Under the pieces are notes generated by a model, which ran no database searches, had not been told where the DNA came from, and worked only from the letters and a program-made list of their open reading frames with translations. A stretch of 42,792 bases of DNA from contig NZ_SMKN01000028.1 in assembly GCF_004348675.1 (NCBI RefSeq), forward strand, positions 1 to 42,792. The letters are read 5' to 3'. The stretch's first letter is position 1; every line of letters starts with the position of its first letter. A program made the translations under genes and the position numbers. The stretch comes from Micromonospora sp. KC606 (GTDB lineage: Bacteria; Actinomycetota; Actinomycetes; Mycobacteriales; Micromonosporaceae). Below are positions 1 to 6,599 of this stretch, one piece after another.

Positions 1-138
1 ACCCCCACCAACCGGCCCCCAACGAGCCCGCCGGGCCCTCCGGAGGCCGCGTTCCGCGCCCAGGAGGAGGCGAAGGCGACCGACGGGCACGCCCGGATGG
101 CGGGCACGGTTTGCGGCATGTTGCGGTGTCCGACGTAA
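1..138 (+). CDS. 3' end of an unidentified protein (partial)
   Basis: A frame open from the first base to a TAA at 136-138 gives 45 residues. It is proline-rich at first, then reads roughly PEAAFRAQEEAKATDGHARM. Third codon positions are almost all G or C through about base 105, as expected of coding DNA here, but less so over the last ten codons, which lie in a hairpin. I do not recognise the family. The other + frames also stay open for a while, so this is the best of several readings rather than a certain gene. Confidence 0.4.
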   Translation, partial: TPTNRPPTSPPGPPEAAFRAQEEAKATDGHARMAGTVCGMLRCPT

Positions 139-156
139 GGGACACCGCAACATGCC
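115..156. terminator. Perfect 17-bp inverted repeat, probable terminator
   Basis: Arms 115-131 and 140-156 (GGCATGTTGCGGTGTCC and its complement) are perfectly paired across an 8-nt loop. There is no T-tract on either side, which is common for actinobacterial terminators. It covers the stop codon of the partial upstream frame and lies before the tRNA. An operator is an alternative, because the pairing is unusually long and exact. Confidence 0.55.
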
Positions 157-200
157 GAGCCTCGCGGTCGGACCATGGGGGACACGGCCGGACATGCCTC

Positions 201-230
201 TGCACAGCGGGCGTCCGGACCGGGTAGGCT
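201..230 (+). promoter_or_regulatory. Candidate promoter of tRNA-Gly
   Basis: TGCACA (201-206) and TAGGCT (225-230) are spaced 18 nt apart and fit loose -35 and -10 elements. Transcription would start near 237, about 20 nt before the mature tRNA. Judged by pattern only. Confidence 0.35.
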
Positions 231-256
231 GTCGGCGCGTCCCCCGAAGGACGCAC

Positions 257-330
257 GCGGGCGTAGCTCAATGGCAGAGCTTCAGTCTTCCAAACTGACG
301 GTGCGGGTTCGATTCCCGTCGCCCGCTCCA
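257..330 (+). tRNA. tRNA-Gly (anticodon TCC)
   Basis: The cloverleaf is complete. The acceptor GCGGGCG (257-263) pairs with CGCCCGC (320-326), and the discriminator is T327, followed by an encoded CCA (328-330). The anticodon stem TCAGT/ACTGA encloses the loop CTTCCAA with anticodon TCC at 289-291. The T arm carries GGGTTCGATTCCC. The 3' half of this gene is repeated at 2269-2309, so the tRNA served as attachment site for an integrative element and was restored intact at the left end. Confidence 0.97.
286..329 (+). repeat. attL: tRNA-Gly 3' half
   Basis: The 13 nt at 286-298 (anticodon loop and 3' stem) and the 28 nt at 302-329 (T arm, acceptor and first CC) recur at 2269-2281 and 2282-2309. 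The only difference inside the repeat is CGG at 299-301, missing from the right copy. Confidence 0.9.
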
Positions 331-404
331 CACCTTCCGGCCCAGGTCAGAGGCTATATCCCCCGATCCTGGGCCAGCCGGCCACTCCCCCGCTTTGATC
401 TTGC

Positions 405-421
405 GGGCCATCCGTGGGCCA
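405..421. repeat. Arm-type repeat inside left end
   Basis: GGGCCATCCGTGGGCCA contains two direct GGGCCA units 11 nt apart; a further TGGGCCA lies at 370-376. A 16/17 match occurs just inside the right end at 2155-2171. Paired positions about 76-97 nt inside each att core are what integrase arm-binding sites look like. This is inference from position. Confidence 0.5.
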
Positions 422-1230
422 CTAGCTGCTCTGGCCGCCCTTGCGTCCGGACTTCCGGGCGATTCGCTGGTCCATTGCCGAGGCAATCTCGCGGTCCCGT
501 TCGTTGGTCGCGTGCTGGTAGATCAATGCGGGGCGCATGCTCGCGTGCCCATCCGGTGCATCAGCTCCCGAGTGCTGGCACCGGAAGCGGCGGCGAGGGT
601 GTTGCCCGTGTGGCGCAGGTCATGGAAGTGGAAGCCCGATAGGCCAAGCGCTGCAACCGTCTGCGTCCACTTAACCGCCCGCCCAAAGTTGCCGGAACGC
701 AACAGCGCGCCCTTGTCCCCGGTGAAGACCAGGGCGTCAGCGTCGGCGGCGGTGAATTCGTCCAGGTGCACCCGGAGGACATCCACGGCGGCGGCCGGCA
801 AGGCCGCGACCCGCACTCCGGCAGCCGACTTGGAAGGACCAAACTCCAAGTGACTGCGCAGGGCAGCAAGCTTGCGGGCAACACGGACGGTGGCGGCGTC
901 GAGGTCGATGTCCTGACGGCGCAGCGCGGCCAGCTCGCCCCATCGCAGGCCAGAGAACGCCGCCAGCAGGATCAGCGCCGAGTACCGAGCCGGCACTGCG
1001 GCGGCCAGGGCGTACACCTGGGCGACGGTCGGGGTAGGCCGCTCCGGCGTGTGGTATTGGTCGTTGCCCTTGATCCGACACGGGTTCTGCCGAATGATCT
1101 CGTCCTCACGAACCGCCGTGTTGAGGATGGCCCGCAGCAGCGCGTACGCAAGGCGGCCCGCAAAGCGGGCCGCGCCGGCCCGGCCCCGGCCTGCTGGCGA
1201 CCTCCGGCCGGCCAGGCTGACGGACGACAA
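422..1230 (-). pseudogene. Tyrosine recombinase (integrase), truncated and frameshifted
   Basis: The product belongs to the phage/AICE integrase family, which inserts DNA at tRNA genes. Visible catalytic-domain motifs are GLRWGEL (first Arg) and HDLRHTGNTLA (His-x-x-Arg). After ELMHRMG the frame shifts at about 546-547: one C appears to be missing from the expected GGC-CAC-GCG. In the restored frame the protein continues HASMRPALIYQHATNERD and ends at a TAG at 422-424, so the second His and the nucleophilic Tyr lie beyond the shift. Without correction the frame stops at 523. The N-terminal arm-binding domain and part of the core-binding domain are absent; readable sequence starts only shortly before AYALLRAILNTAVRED. 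It points towards the tRNA, as is normal. An assembly error at the shift is possible, but the missing N-terminus independently argues for a pseudogene. Confidence 0.85.
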
Positions 1231-1441
1231 GACCGTTTGAAGACCTCGGGGCTCCGCCCCGAACCCCGGCTCTCCTCAGAGATCAGCCGGGAGCGGATCA
1301 CCTCGCCGGGCACTACAAGGGCTAGCAGCCTCCCCCGACGGTCGACGACTGCCCGACGAGGAGATCCGCCAGCCCGTTACCAGGGAACAGGCCAACGGCA
1401 AGGGTGGTAACAGACACCGCCACCGAAAAGATTCGCCGAAG
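1231..1441. other. Non-coding relic between integrase and GNAT gene
   Basis: I see no convincing coding frame on either strand. There is a compact hairpin, CGGGGC (1247-1252) with GCCCCG (1256-1261), and a second dyad CCGGCT/AGCCGG around 1265-1292. This is probably where a deletion removed the integrase N-terminus and most of the element's cargo. Confidence 0.5.
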
Positions 1442-2014
1442 TCAGCGAATCGACTGCCGCATGACCCAGGTAGGCAGGGGCTCCGTAAAGGCGTGCACCA
1501 TCTCCCAGCCAGCGCGACGATACACCTCGACGTTGTCGGGGTTGCTGGTCTCCAGGATCGCCGGCAGGCCGTCTGCGGCGGCGCGGTCCAGTCCCACCTT
1601 CATGACAGCGTGGCCCCACCGACGGCCGGCGTTGTCAGGGTGCGTACCCAATACCCCGAGGTACCAGAAGGGGGCAGCCGGCAGTGCGGCGTGCACCGCC
1701 TCGTCGTAGGCGCGGACGCGGGCCAATGCATCGGCGGGAAGTTGGGCGGCGAGATTGTCGTCTGGCCACTCGTCCTCGGCTGCGGGCGGTTCCCAGATTG
1801 CGACCGACGCGCCGTGCTCGATCGTCCAGATCGTTCCTTTATGCACCCGCTTGTCAAAGAGGTGCCCGAAGAAGGCGGCTGAGTACTGCGGATAGGTTGC
1901 CTCCTCCGGGAACAAGTACCGCAGGACGGGGTCCTTGGTGAATGCGGCGACCAGCGAGGTGATGACGTGCTCACGGTCTTTCGGCGTGGCGACGGTGATC
2001 TCAGGTGCTGTCAC
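1442..2014 (-). CDS. GNAT family N-acetyltransferase (element cargo)
   Basis: A 190-residue protein starting at GTG (2012-2014). It fits the GCN5-related acetyltransferase fold: an N-terminal helical part (DREHVITSLVAAFTKDP), the motif A strand and loop WYLGVLGTHPDNAGRRWG that binds acetyl-CoA, then a motif B region LETSNPDNVEVYRRAGW. The substrate cannot be read from sequence; relatives include puromycin-type and other small-molecule acetyltransferases (family knowledge). It is the only intact gene inside the tRNA-Gly element, and its base composition is a little less GC-rich than neighbouring core genes, consistent with acquisition. It probably had its own promoter, since the integrase lies downstream on the same strand with a 211-nt gap. 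Confidence 0.85.
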   Translation of the reverse strand: MTAPEITVATPKDREHVITSLVAAFTKDPVLRYLFPEEATYPQYSAAFFGHLFDKRVHKGTIWTIEHGASVAIWEPPAAEDEWPDDNLAAQLPADALARVRAYDEAVHAALPAAPFWYLGVLGTHPDNAGRRWGHAVMKVGLDRAAADGLPAILETSNPDNVEVYRRAGWEMVHAFTEPLPTWVMRQSIR

Positions 2015-2154
2015 AGCGTGAACCTATCTCAGGCCGTCATACAGCCAAGACCACCCGCAGTGCCGCCGCTGCCCGACAACACCGCACAGGTTGACAAATG
2101 CTCAGCCCACCCGGCCCGCCATCCGCGATCTTCTTTCAATCGCAAGGCCGTCAT

Positions 2155-2171
2155 GGGCCATCCTTGGGCCA
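2155..2171. repeat. Arm-type repeat inside right end
   Basis: GGGCCATCCTTGGGCCA differs at one base from 405-421 and has the same orientation. It lies 97 nt inside the right att core, and the left copy lies 76 nt inside the left core. Confidence 0.5.
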
Positions 2172-2268
2172 GTAACGGTGGTGCGCAGCGGTCACGAGCG
2201 GGCACGAGGGGCAACCAGCTCCACCGCTGGCGGCAGGCGTTTCGGGCATCACGGCCCGTTGAGCGCGC

Positions 2269-2309
2269 TCTTCCAAACTGATGCGGGTTCGATTCCCGTC
2301 GCCCGCTCC
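2269..2309 (+). repeat. attR: tRNA-Gly 3' fragment
   Basis: This copy of the tRNA-Gly 3' half matches 286-298 and 302-329 exactly and lacks three bases of the variable region. It has no 5' half and cannot be a tRNA. It marks the right border of the integrated element. Confidence 0.9.
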
Positions 2310-2405
2310 CCTGCCTGCCGGCCAGTGGTGTTCAGCGGCCGGTATCCGGGCAGCGTTTCCGGCCGTTCCGGCAGGGGTAGGGCTGTCGGCATGGAGACGA
2401 ACACG

Positions 2406-2654
2406 ATGGCGTACCTGGTCGGTGGCCCCTGCGACGGCAGCAGCCGGGAGGCAGACCACGCCCTCCTCGAGGTCGAACTGAACGGCATGATCCACCGTTA
2501 CGTGCGCACCACGAAGCAGCACGGTGACGACGGCACGGTCTACAACTACGACGGCATGGTCGCCCCGGGCGGCGGTGAGCCCGGCGTCGAGAATCCGGCG
2601 GCCCGGGTGGCGTCGCCGAAGGCCGACGCGGAGGGGCAGAGCGGCCGGGCCTGA
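2406..2654 (+). CDS. Conserved hypothetical protein
   Basis: A small soluble protein of 82 residues beginning MAYLVGGPCDGSSREADH. The ATG at 2406 is preceded by GGAG (2393-2396) at good spacing. An in-frame ATG at 2391 would add five residues (METNT) but has a poorer ribosome site. The first 55 residues look folded (alternating hydrophobic, LEVELNGMIHRYVR, then a Tyr-rich YNYDGM); the tail is Gly/Ala/Pro-rich and probably disordered. No signal peptide or membrane segment is present. Function unknown. It lies outside the integrative element. Confidence 0.7.
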   Translation: MAYLVGGPCDGSSREADHALLEVELNGMIHRYVRTTKQHGDDGTVYNYDGMVAPGGGEPGVENPAARVASPKADAEGQSGRA

Positions 2655-2722
2655 CCGGAGGGCCGCGTCCAGCGGCGACGGTGCGGATGCCGGTGCCGAC
2701 GGGCCGACCGCCGCTCCGGTCA
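2652..2722. terminator. Shared inverted repeat at convergent stops
   Basis: TGACCGGAG (2652-2660) and CTCCGGTCA (2714-2722) are perfect complements. Each arm begins with the stop codon of one of the two converging genes. The loop is 53 nt and itself GC-rich with further pairing. A two-way terminator is likely. Confidence 0.45.
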
Positions 2723-3259
2723 GCTGCCGGTGAGGAAGTTCCAGGCGGAGACGACCCAGCTGGTCTGCTGGAGATAGGCGACCCCGACGCCGACCAGGTA
2801 GACCGCCGTCACCAGATGTGCCCCCCGCGCGCTGCGCCGGATGCGGCCCAACTGCCGCTCCCAGATCAGGTGACCGAGCAGCCGGGCGAGCAGGAAGAGG
2901 CCGACCGCGACCAGCAGGCTCAGCACGAAGGTGAGCAGCGGGGCGCCCAGGTCGCCGTGGCTGGAGATGGCCCAGATCCCCCAGCAGACGAACGCGAAGA
3001 GTGCGCCGGCGGCACTCCACTCCCGGCCCAGCCGCCACTGCGCCAGGTGCCAGCTCATCGGTCGGCGGGGGGTGTCGGGCCCGGCCCAGCCCTGCTCCTC
3101 GGAGCCCACCGTCGGGAACTGCTCTGTGCGGGGCGTACGCGGCTGCCCGACCGAGGCGACGCCCCGGCGGAACGCGTCCCGCTGCGGCGGCACCCCGACA
3201 CCGGGCTGCGGCGGCACCTCGACGGTCCGCTCGGCCCACGGCCGTGTCTGGTCTGCCAT
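2720..3259 (-). CDS. Integral membrane protein, hypothetical
   Basis: A 179-residue protein starting MADQTRPWAERTVEV, chosen because GGGGGAGGA lies a normal distance upstream of the ATG at 3257-3259. The N-terminal 70 residues are Pro/Gln-rich and hydrophilic. Then come about three membrane helices: AAGALFAFVCWGIWAIS, LLTFVLSLLVAVGLFLLARLL, and VTAVYLVGVGVAYL near the C-terminus, with a basic WERQLGRIRRSARG loop between the second and third. I do not recognise a family. The gene converges on the small 2406 gene and is separated from the divergent 3380 gene by about 120 nt. Confidence 0.75.
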   Translation of the reverse strand: MADQTRPWAERTVEVPPQPGVGVPPQRDAFRRGVASVGQPRTPRTEQFPTVGSEEQGWAGPDTPRRPMSWHLAQWRLGREWSAAGALFAFVCWGIWAISSHGDLGAPLLTFVLSLLVAVGLFLLARLLGHLIWERQLGRIRRSARGAHLVTAVYLVGVGVAYLQQTSWVVSAWNFLTGS

Positions 3260-3367
3260 CTTCGTCGTCCTCCCCCTGACCGGTTGCCGGCCTCCCACCT
3301 ACGAGGGTAGCCAGCGGACAAAGCAGTCGCCGTCCCCGTGCCGGTGCCGCCCGCCCCCGCGCGGCGG

Positions 3368-3373
3368 TACGGT
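3368..3373 (+). promoter_or_regulatory. -10-like TACGGT, leaderless
   Basis: TACGGT ends exactly 6 nt before the ATG at 3380, so transcription would begin at or near the start codon. No ribosome binding site is seen. Confidence 0.4.
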
Positions 3374-3379
3374 CGACTG

Positions 3380-3712
3380 ATGGCGGAAGTGGAACGGCGG
3401 CGGCGCCGGCGGCGGCACCAGCCCGACGGTCAGGCCGGGGAGTCCGGCACCACGACGGCGGCCACGGACGAGGTCCACGACGGCCCGCCACCACCACGGA
3501 CGCGACGCGGCGGGACGGGCGGGGACGAGGGCGAACGCGGGCTGCGGGGCCTGGTCGGCTCCGGCTCGTCGCAGGTGGGGATCCTCGCGGCGATGCGGGC
3601 CCGGGACGCCGCCCGGCCCACCGAGGAGGACCTGGCCGCCGCCGATGCAGGGCTGGTCGTCGTCCGGCGCAACTGGATGCCCCGCGAGGAGCTGCCCCGC
3701 TCCGGTCGGTGA
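3380..3712 (+). CDS. Conserved hypothetical actinobacterial protein
   Basis: A 110-residue protein starting MAEVERRRRRRR. The first 55 residues are highly charged and low-complexity. The conserved part is the C-terminal half, including GLRGLVGSGSSQVGILAAMR and then RPTEEDLAAADAGLVVVRRNW, which reads like a real folded domain and resembles conserved uncharacterised proteins I recall from actinomycetes. No membrane segment or catalytic motif is evident. The start is supported by a -10-like hexamer 6 nt upstream rather than by a ribosome site. The gene converges on rpiB with a strong terminator between them. Confidence 0.75.
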   Translation: MAEVERRRRRRRHQPDGQAGESGTTTAATDEVHDGPPPPRTRRGGTGGDEGERGLRGLVGSGSSQVGILAAMRARDAARPTEEDLAAADAGLVVVRRNWMPREELPRSGR

Positions 3713-3742
3713 CCCGACCGGCCCCGTCCGGGGCCGGTCGGG
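3713..3742. terminator. Bidirectional terminator
   Basis: CCCGACCGGCCCC (3713-3725) pairs perfectly with 3730-3742 over a 4-nt loop. It begins right after the TGA of the + strand gene and lies 9 nt from the stop of rpiB, so it can serve both converging genes. Confidence 0.8.
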
Positions 3743-3751
3743 ATCGGGGAG

Positions 3752-4219
3752 TCAGGGCAGGTCGGGAAGCTTGCGGGAGCGCTCGTACTCGGCCACCTGG
3801 ACGATCCGGCGGGCGTGCCGCTCGTTGCCGGAGAACGCCGTGGTGAGAAACGCCTCGACGAGCGCGGTGGCCTCGTCCAGGGTGTGCTGGCGGGCGCCGA
3901 CGGCCACCACGTTGGCGTCGTTGTGCTCCCGGCCGAGCTGGGCGGTCTCGATGTTCCAGGCCAGCGCCGCGCGGACACCGGCGACCTTGTTCGCGGCGAT
4001 CTGCTCGCCGTTGCCGGAGCCTCCGATGACCACCCCGAGGCTGCCTGGGTCGTCGACCACCCGCTGGCCGGTGTGTAGACAGAAGGCCGGGTAGTCGTCG
4101 TCCGGGTCGAAGACGTGCGGGCCGACGTCGACCACCTCGTAGCCCTGCTTGGCCAGATGGTTGGCCAGGTGCACCTTCAACTCGAAACCGGCGTGGTCGG
4201 ATCCCAGGTAGACGCGCAT
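3752..4219 (-). CDS. rpiB: Ribose-5-phosphate isomerase B
   Basis: Interconverts ribose 5-phosphate and ribulose 5-phosphate in the non-oxidative pentose phosphate pathway (cytoplasm). The 155-residue length and the N-terminal MRVYLGSDHAGFELK are diagnostic of the RpiB/LacAB family. The anion-hole loop GGSGNGEQIAANKV is clear, with Glu72 where many RpiB enzymes carry Cys; this is the mycobacterial-type active site. HNDANVVAVGARQH and the C-terminal RHARRIVQVAEYE also match. The ATG at 4217-4219 is preceded by a -10-like CAGACT at 6-nt spacing. The neighbouring nitroreductase and pepN have the same arrangement as in mycobacteria. Confidence 0.95.
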   Translation of the reverse strand: MRVYLGSDHAGFELKVHLANHLAKQGYEVVDVGPHVFDPDDDYPAFCLHTGQRVVDDPGSLGVVIGGSGNGEQIAANKVAGVRAALAWNIETAQLGREHNDANVVAVGARQHTLDEATALVEAFLTTAFSGNERHARRIVQVAEYERSRKLPDLP

Positions 4220-4225
4220 ACGCGC

Positions 4226-4231
4226 AGTCTG
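4226..4231 (-). promoter_or_regulatory. -10-like CAGACT before rpiB
   Basis: On the minus strand CAGACT ends 6 nt before the rpiB ATG, the leaderless geometry seen at several genes in this window. Confidence 0.35.
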
Positions 4232-4239
4232 TCAGGGCC

Positions 4240-4279
4240 GTCCCCCGGCGCGCCGCGGGGGCGGCGTGCCGGGGCGGAC
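4240..4279. terminator. Probable terminator of the DUF1015 gene
   Basis: The arms around 4240-4256 and 4261-4279 are nearly complementary (core CGGCGCGCCGC against GCGGCGTGCCG), with a 4-nt G loop and a small bulge. It lies just past the stop at 4291 on the minus strand. Confidence 0.55.
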
Positions 4280-4290
4280 ACGTCACACGA

Positions 4291-5493
4291 TCAGCGGGGC
4301 AGCTCGGCGACGACCAGGCCGCCGCGGGCCTTGGGGGTGAACCAGGTGCTCTTGCGGGGCATCTTCTCCCGGGCCAGGTTGACCGCGACGAAATCGTCCA
4401 CGGTGACCGGGGCGATGAGGATGGCCAGCTCGGCGCGGCCGGCGTCGACCTCACCGGTTAGCCAGCTCGCCGGGTAGTCGCCGCCGACGTAGGTGATCCG
4501 TTTGTCGCCCGGGTCGAGGCCGAGCGCCTGCCGTAGCAGCAGCCGCTCGACCAGGGCGTGGTCGAGGTTCTCCAGCCGGCCGGCGTCCTGCTCGTGGGGG
4601 AACCGGACCGCGTACCCCCGGCCGGGGAGCCGGAGGTGGACGGTGCCGCCGGTGGCCGGGACCTCGACCGGATTGTCGATCGGGGTGATCTCCGCGCCGG
4701 CGGCGCGGAGCCGGTCGAGCAGCTCGTCGGGCGTGGCGGTCAGCTCGCTGACCAGCCGGTTGTAGGGCTGGATGGCGACCGAGGCCGGCGTGGTCACCAC
4801 GGCGAGGAAGCGGGGCAGGCCACCGGTCTGGGCGGCCAGGCTGCGGTGGTTGCCGTCGGCGACCACCAGCTCCCCGCCGCCGGCCAACGCGGTCAGCTCG
4901 CCCTGCTCCGGGCCGGGGCCGAGCAGCCAGATGGCGTGGGTGCGCCCGGCCTGGTCGGTGTCGGTCGCGGCGGGCGCGCCGGCGGCCTCGGTCGCGGCGG
5001 CGAGGGCGGCGTGCAGCTCGTCGCCCCGCCCGGTCTGGAGCAGGAGTACGGGCGAGAGCAGGTGCCCGAGCGCCTCGGCGAGCGCCACCCGCTCCCGGAC
5101 CTTGGCGATGAAGACGTCCTCGTTGCGGATGACCAGACCGGGCTCGTCGGCGCTGGTGGAAATCTGGTCGGTGTCGACCATTGCGAACAGCCCGTACGCG
5201 GGTTCGTCCCCCGGCGCGCTGATTCGGTAGAGGACGACGACCTGCTCGGCCGGGGTGTAGCTGCCGTCGGCCTTGGCCTCGGTGAGGCGGGCCACCGCGT
5301 CGGGGAGCGCGTCGAGGAAGGACTTCCCGAGGCTCTCCGGCGCCCGGTGGGGCATCTCGATGCCGAGGGCACTGTGCGGGTTCGTCCCGATGATCGCGGT
5401 GATCTCCGCGTCGTCGGCGAACTCGTCGTAGTTCTGCGCGCCGGTGCCGCCAGTGGTGATCCAGGCCCGGGCGATCGGATGCACGACCGTCAT
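4291..5493 (-). CDS. DUF1015 family protein
   Basis: A 400-residue protein from MTVVHPIARAWITTGG. Features of the DUF1015 family are an early ...NYDEFADDAEITAIIGTNPHSALGIEMPH, a central VVLYRISAPGDEPAYGLFAMVD, and the near-central VADGNHRSLAAQ, where Asp, Asn and His are strongly conserved. The C-terminus ends in KSTWFTPKARGGLVVAELP, the usual family signature. The family is sometimes called SpoVK-like or HTH-associated in databases, but its chemistry is not settled, so no function is assigned. The open frame extends further upstream; I chose the ATG at 5491-5493 because homology-like sequence starts there and composition upstream is non-coding. Confidence 0.88.
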   Translation of the reverse strand: MTVVHPIARAWITTGGTGAQNYDEFADDAEITAIIGTNPHSALGIEMPHRAPESLGKSFLDALPDAVARLTEAKADGSYTPAEQVVVLYRISAPGDEPAYGLFAMVDTDQISTSADEPGLVIRNEDVFIAKVRERVALAEALGHLLSPVLLLQTGRGDELHAALAAATEAAGAPAATDTDQAGRTHAIWLLGPGPEQGELTALAGGGELVVADGNHRSLAAQTGGLPRFLAVVTTPASVAIQPYNRLVSELTATPDELLDRLRAAGAEITPIDNPVEVPATGGTVHLRLPGRGYAVRFPHEQDAGRLENLDHALVERLLLRQALGLDPGDKRITYVGGDYPASWLTGEVDAGRAELAILIAPVTVDDFVAVNLAREKMPRKSTWFTPKARGGLVVAELPR

Positions 5494-5770
5494 GGCACCT
5501 GACGCTACCGGCGTCAGCCGCCCGCGCGACGCGGACCCCGCGGCGGGTCCACCAGATGAACGGCGGTACCGCCCGCACCATGAGGTCTGCGGGGCGCTAC
5601 AGCACTTGAGTACGGATGTGGTTGGCCTTCCCGGCCGGCGTGGGAGGCCGTAGCCGGCAGAGTCGCCGCGAGCCGGCACGCCGGCGACTCGCTTCTGTAC
5701 TCAAGTGCTGCAGGCTCCGACCGCCCACCCCGGGTCCGTGGCGGATCCGGGCGGACCCAGGCCGCCCGGA
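5494..5770. other. Gene-free stretch with nested inverted repeats
   Basis: These 277 nt separate the nitroreductase stop from the DUF1015 start, both on the minus strand. The main content is the 111-nt dyad at 5600-5710. I see no coding frame. Confidence 0.5.
5600..5710. repeat. 111-nt element with 14-bp terminal inverted repeats
   Basis: CAGCACTTGAGTAC (5600-5613) and its complement GTACTCAAGTGCTG (5697-5710) are exact. Inside is a second dyad, AGTCGCC with GGCGACT, plus several GCCGGC palindromes. The arms are less GC-rich than the surroundings. It could be a long terminator for the nitroreductase gene or a small MITE/REP-type repeat; no target duplication is visible at the ends. Confidence 0.55.
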
Positions 5771-6394
5771 TCAGTCGAAGATCGGGCCCAGGTCGCGGGA
5801 GCGCTTCAGCTCGTAGAAGCCGGGCGTGCCGGCGACCAGCAGCGTGCCGTCCCACAGCCGGCCGGCGGCCTCGCCCTTCGGGGCCGGCGTGACCACCGGG
5901 CCGAAGAAGGCGACGGTGCCGCCGTCCGGGCCCGGGGCGTGGATCACCGGCGTACCGACGTCGGTGCCCACCGGCCGCATCCCGGCCTCGTGACTGGCCC
6001 GCAGCGCCTCGTCGTTGGCGGTGCTGTCGGCGACCTCGGCCAGCGCCGGGTCGAGGCCGGCGTCGGCGAGCGCGGCTCGGTACAGCTCCGGACCGAACTC
6101 CTCCTTGCCCAGGTGGATACGGGCGCCCATGGCGTTGTACAGCCGGGCCACCGCCTCCTGGCCGTGCTGCTGCTCGACGGCGACGCAGACCCGTACCGGC
6201 CCCCAGCCCCGCCGCATCAGGTCCTGGTACTCCTCGGGCAACTCGCGTCCCTCGTTGAGCACCGACAGGCTCATCACGTGGAAGCGGATCTCCACGTCGC
6301 GCACCTTCTCCACCTCCAGCAGCCAGCGAGAGGTGATCCACGCCCACGGACACATGGGGTCGAACCACATGTCTACGGCGACACGTTCACTCAC
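5771..6394 (-). CDS. DsbA-family mycothiol-dependent nitroreductase (Rv2466c-like)
   Basis: A 207-residue thioredoxin-fold protein with an inserted helical domain. Relatives of Rv2466c use mycothiol to reduce nitroaromatics and protect against oxidative stress (family knowledge). The active-site segment is WFDPMCPWAWITSRWLLEVE: Cys15 is present, but the second position of the CxxC motif is Ala18, so only a monothiol mechanism is possible. Also typical are VGTPVIH (the cis-Pro loop) and AFFGPVVTP. The GTG at 6394 is chosen because AAGGA lies 9 nt upstream and the family normally begins near VAVDMWFDP. It is divergent from pepN, as in mycobacteria. Confidence 0.9.
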   Translation of the reverse strand: MSERVAVDMWFDPMCPWAWITSRWLLEVEKVRDVEIRFHVMSLSVLNEGRELPEEYQDLMRRGWGPVRVCVAVEQQHGQEAVARLYNAMGARIHLGKEEFGPELYRAALADAGLDPALAEVADSTANDEALRASHEAGMRPVGTDVGTPVIHAPGPDGGTVAFFGPVVTPAPKGEAAGRLWDGTLLVAGTPGFYELKRSRDLGPIFD

Positions 6395-6599
6395 GGTGAG
6401 GTCCTTTCGCGACGGGTACGCCGGCCCGTGCCGGCACACCCGATCCTCACCCCGAACGGCGTCGACCGCTCAGGAAATGAGAGCGTGACCTCTGCCACCG
6501 AAGGGTGTGGTGCATGGAAGACTCGGCTCGGGCCGACCGCCACGAGCGGCCGGCGGGCTGGCGCAGCCGCCAGGCGGCGAGAGTGGGATGGAGACGAAA

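Larger units (their letters stand above)
257..2309. mobile_element. Decayed tRNA-Gly integrative element
   Basis: The element runs from the tRNA-Gly gene to a second copy of the tRNA 3' end. Directly visible are the paired att repeats (286-329 and 2269-2309), an integrase gene next to the left site and pointing at it, and matching short repeats just inside both ends. Cargo is reduced to one GNAT acetyltransferase. No replication, transfer or excisionase gene is seen. The integrase is frameshifted and lacks its N-terminal part, so the element is very probably fixed. It could have been an AICE or a prophage; too little remains to tell. Confidence 0.85.
2015..2405. other. Gene-free right end of the element and flank
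   Basis: This stretch holds the upstream region of the GNAT gene, the right arm-type repeat (2155-2171) and the attR copy (2269-2309), then about 95 nt of flank before the next gene. I find no coding frame of normal composition in it. Confidence 0.5.

Noticed and set aside
1247..1261. GGGGC-TCC-GCCCC hairpin as a specific regulatory site
   Set aside because: This motif is very common in high-GC actinobacterial intergenic DNA and gives no specific information here.
2269..2309. Second tRNA gene
   Set aside because: Only the 3' half is present, without D arm or 5' acceptor strand and with a 3-nt gap; it is the att copy.
2151..4454. A 767-codon open frame on the minus strand
   Set aside because: It runs across rpiB and two other well-supported genes in a different frame and is Arg/Pro/Ala-rich, as is usual for shadow frames in GC-rich DNA.
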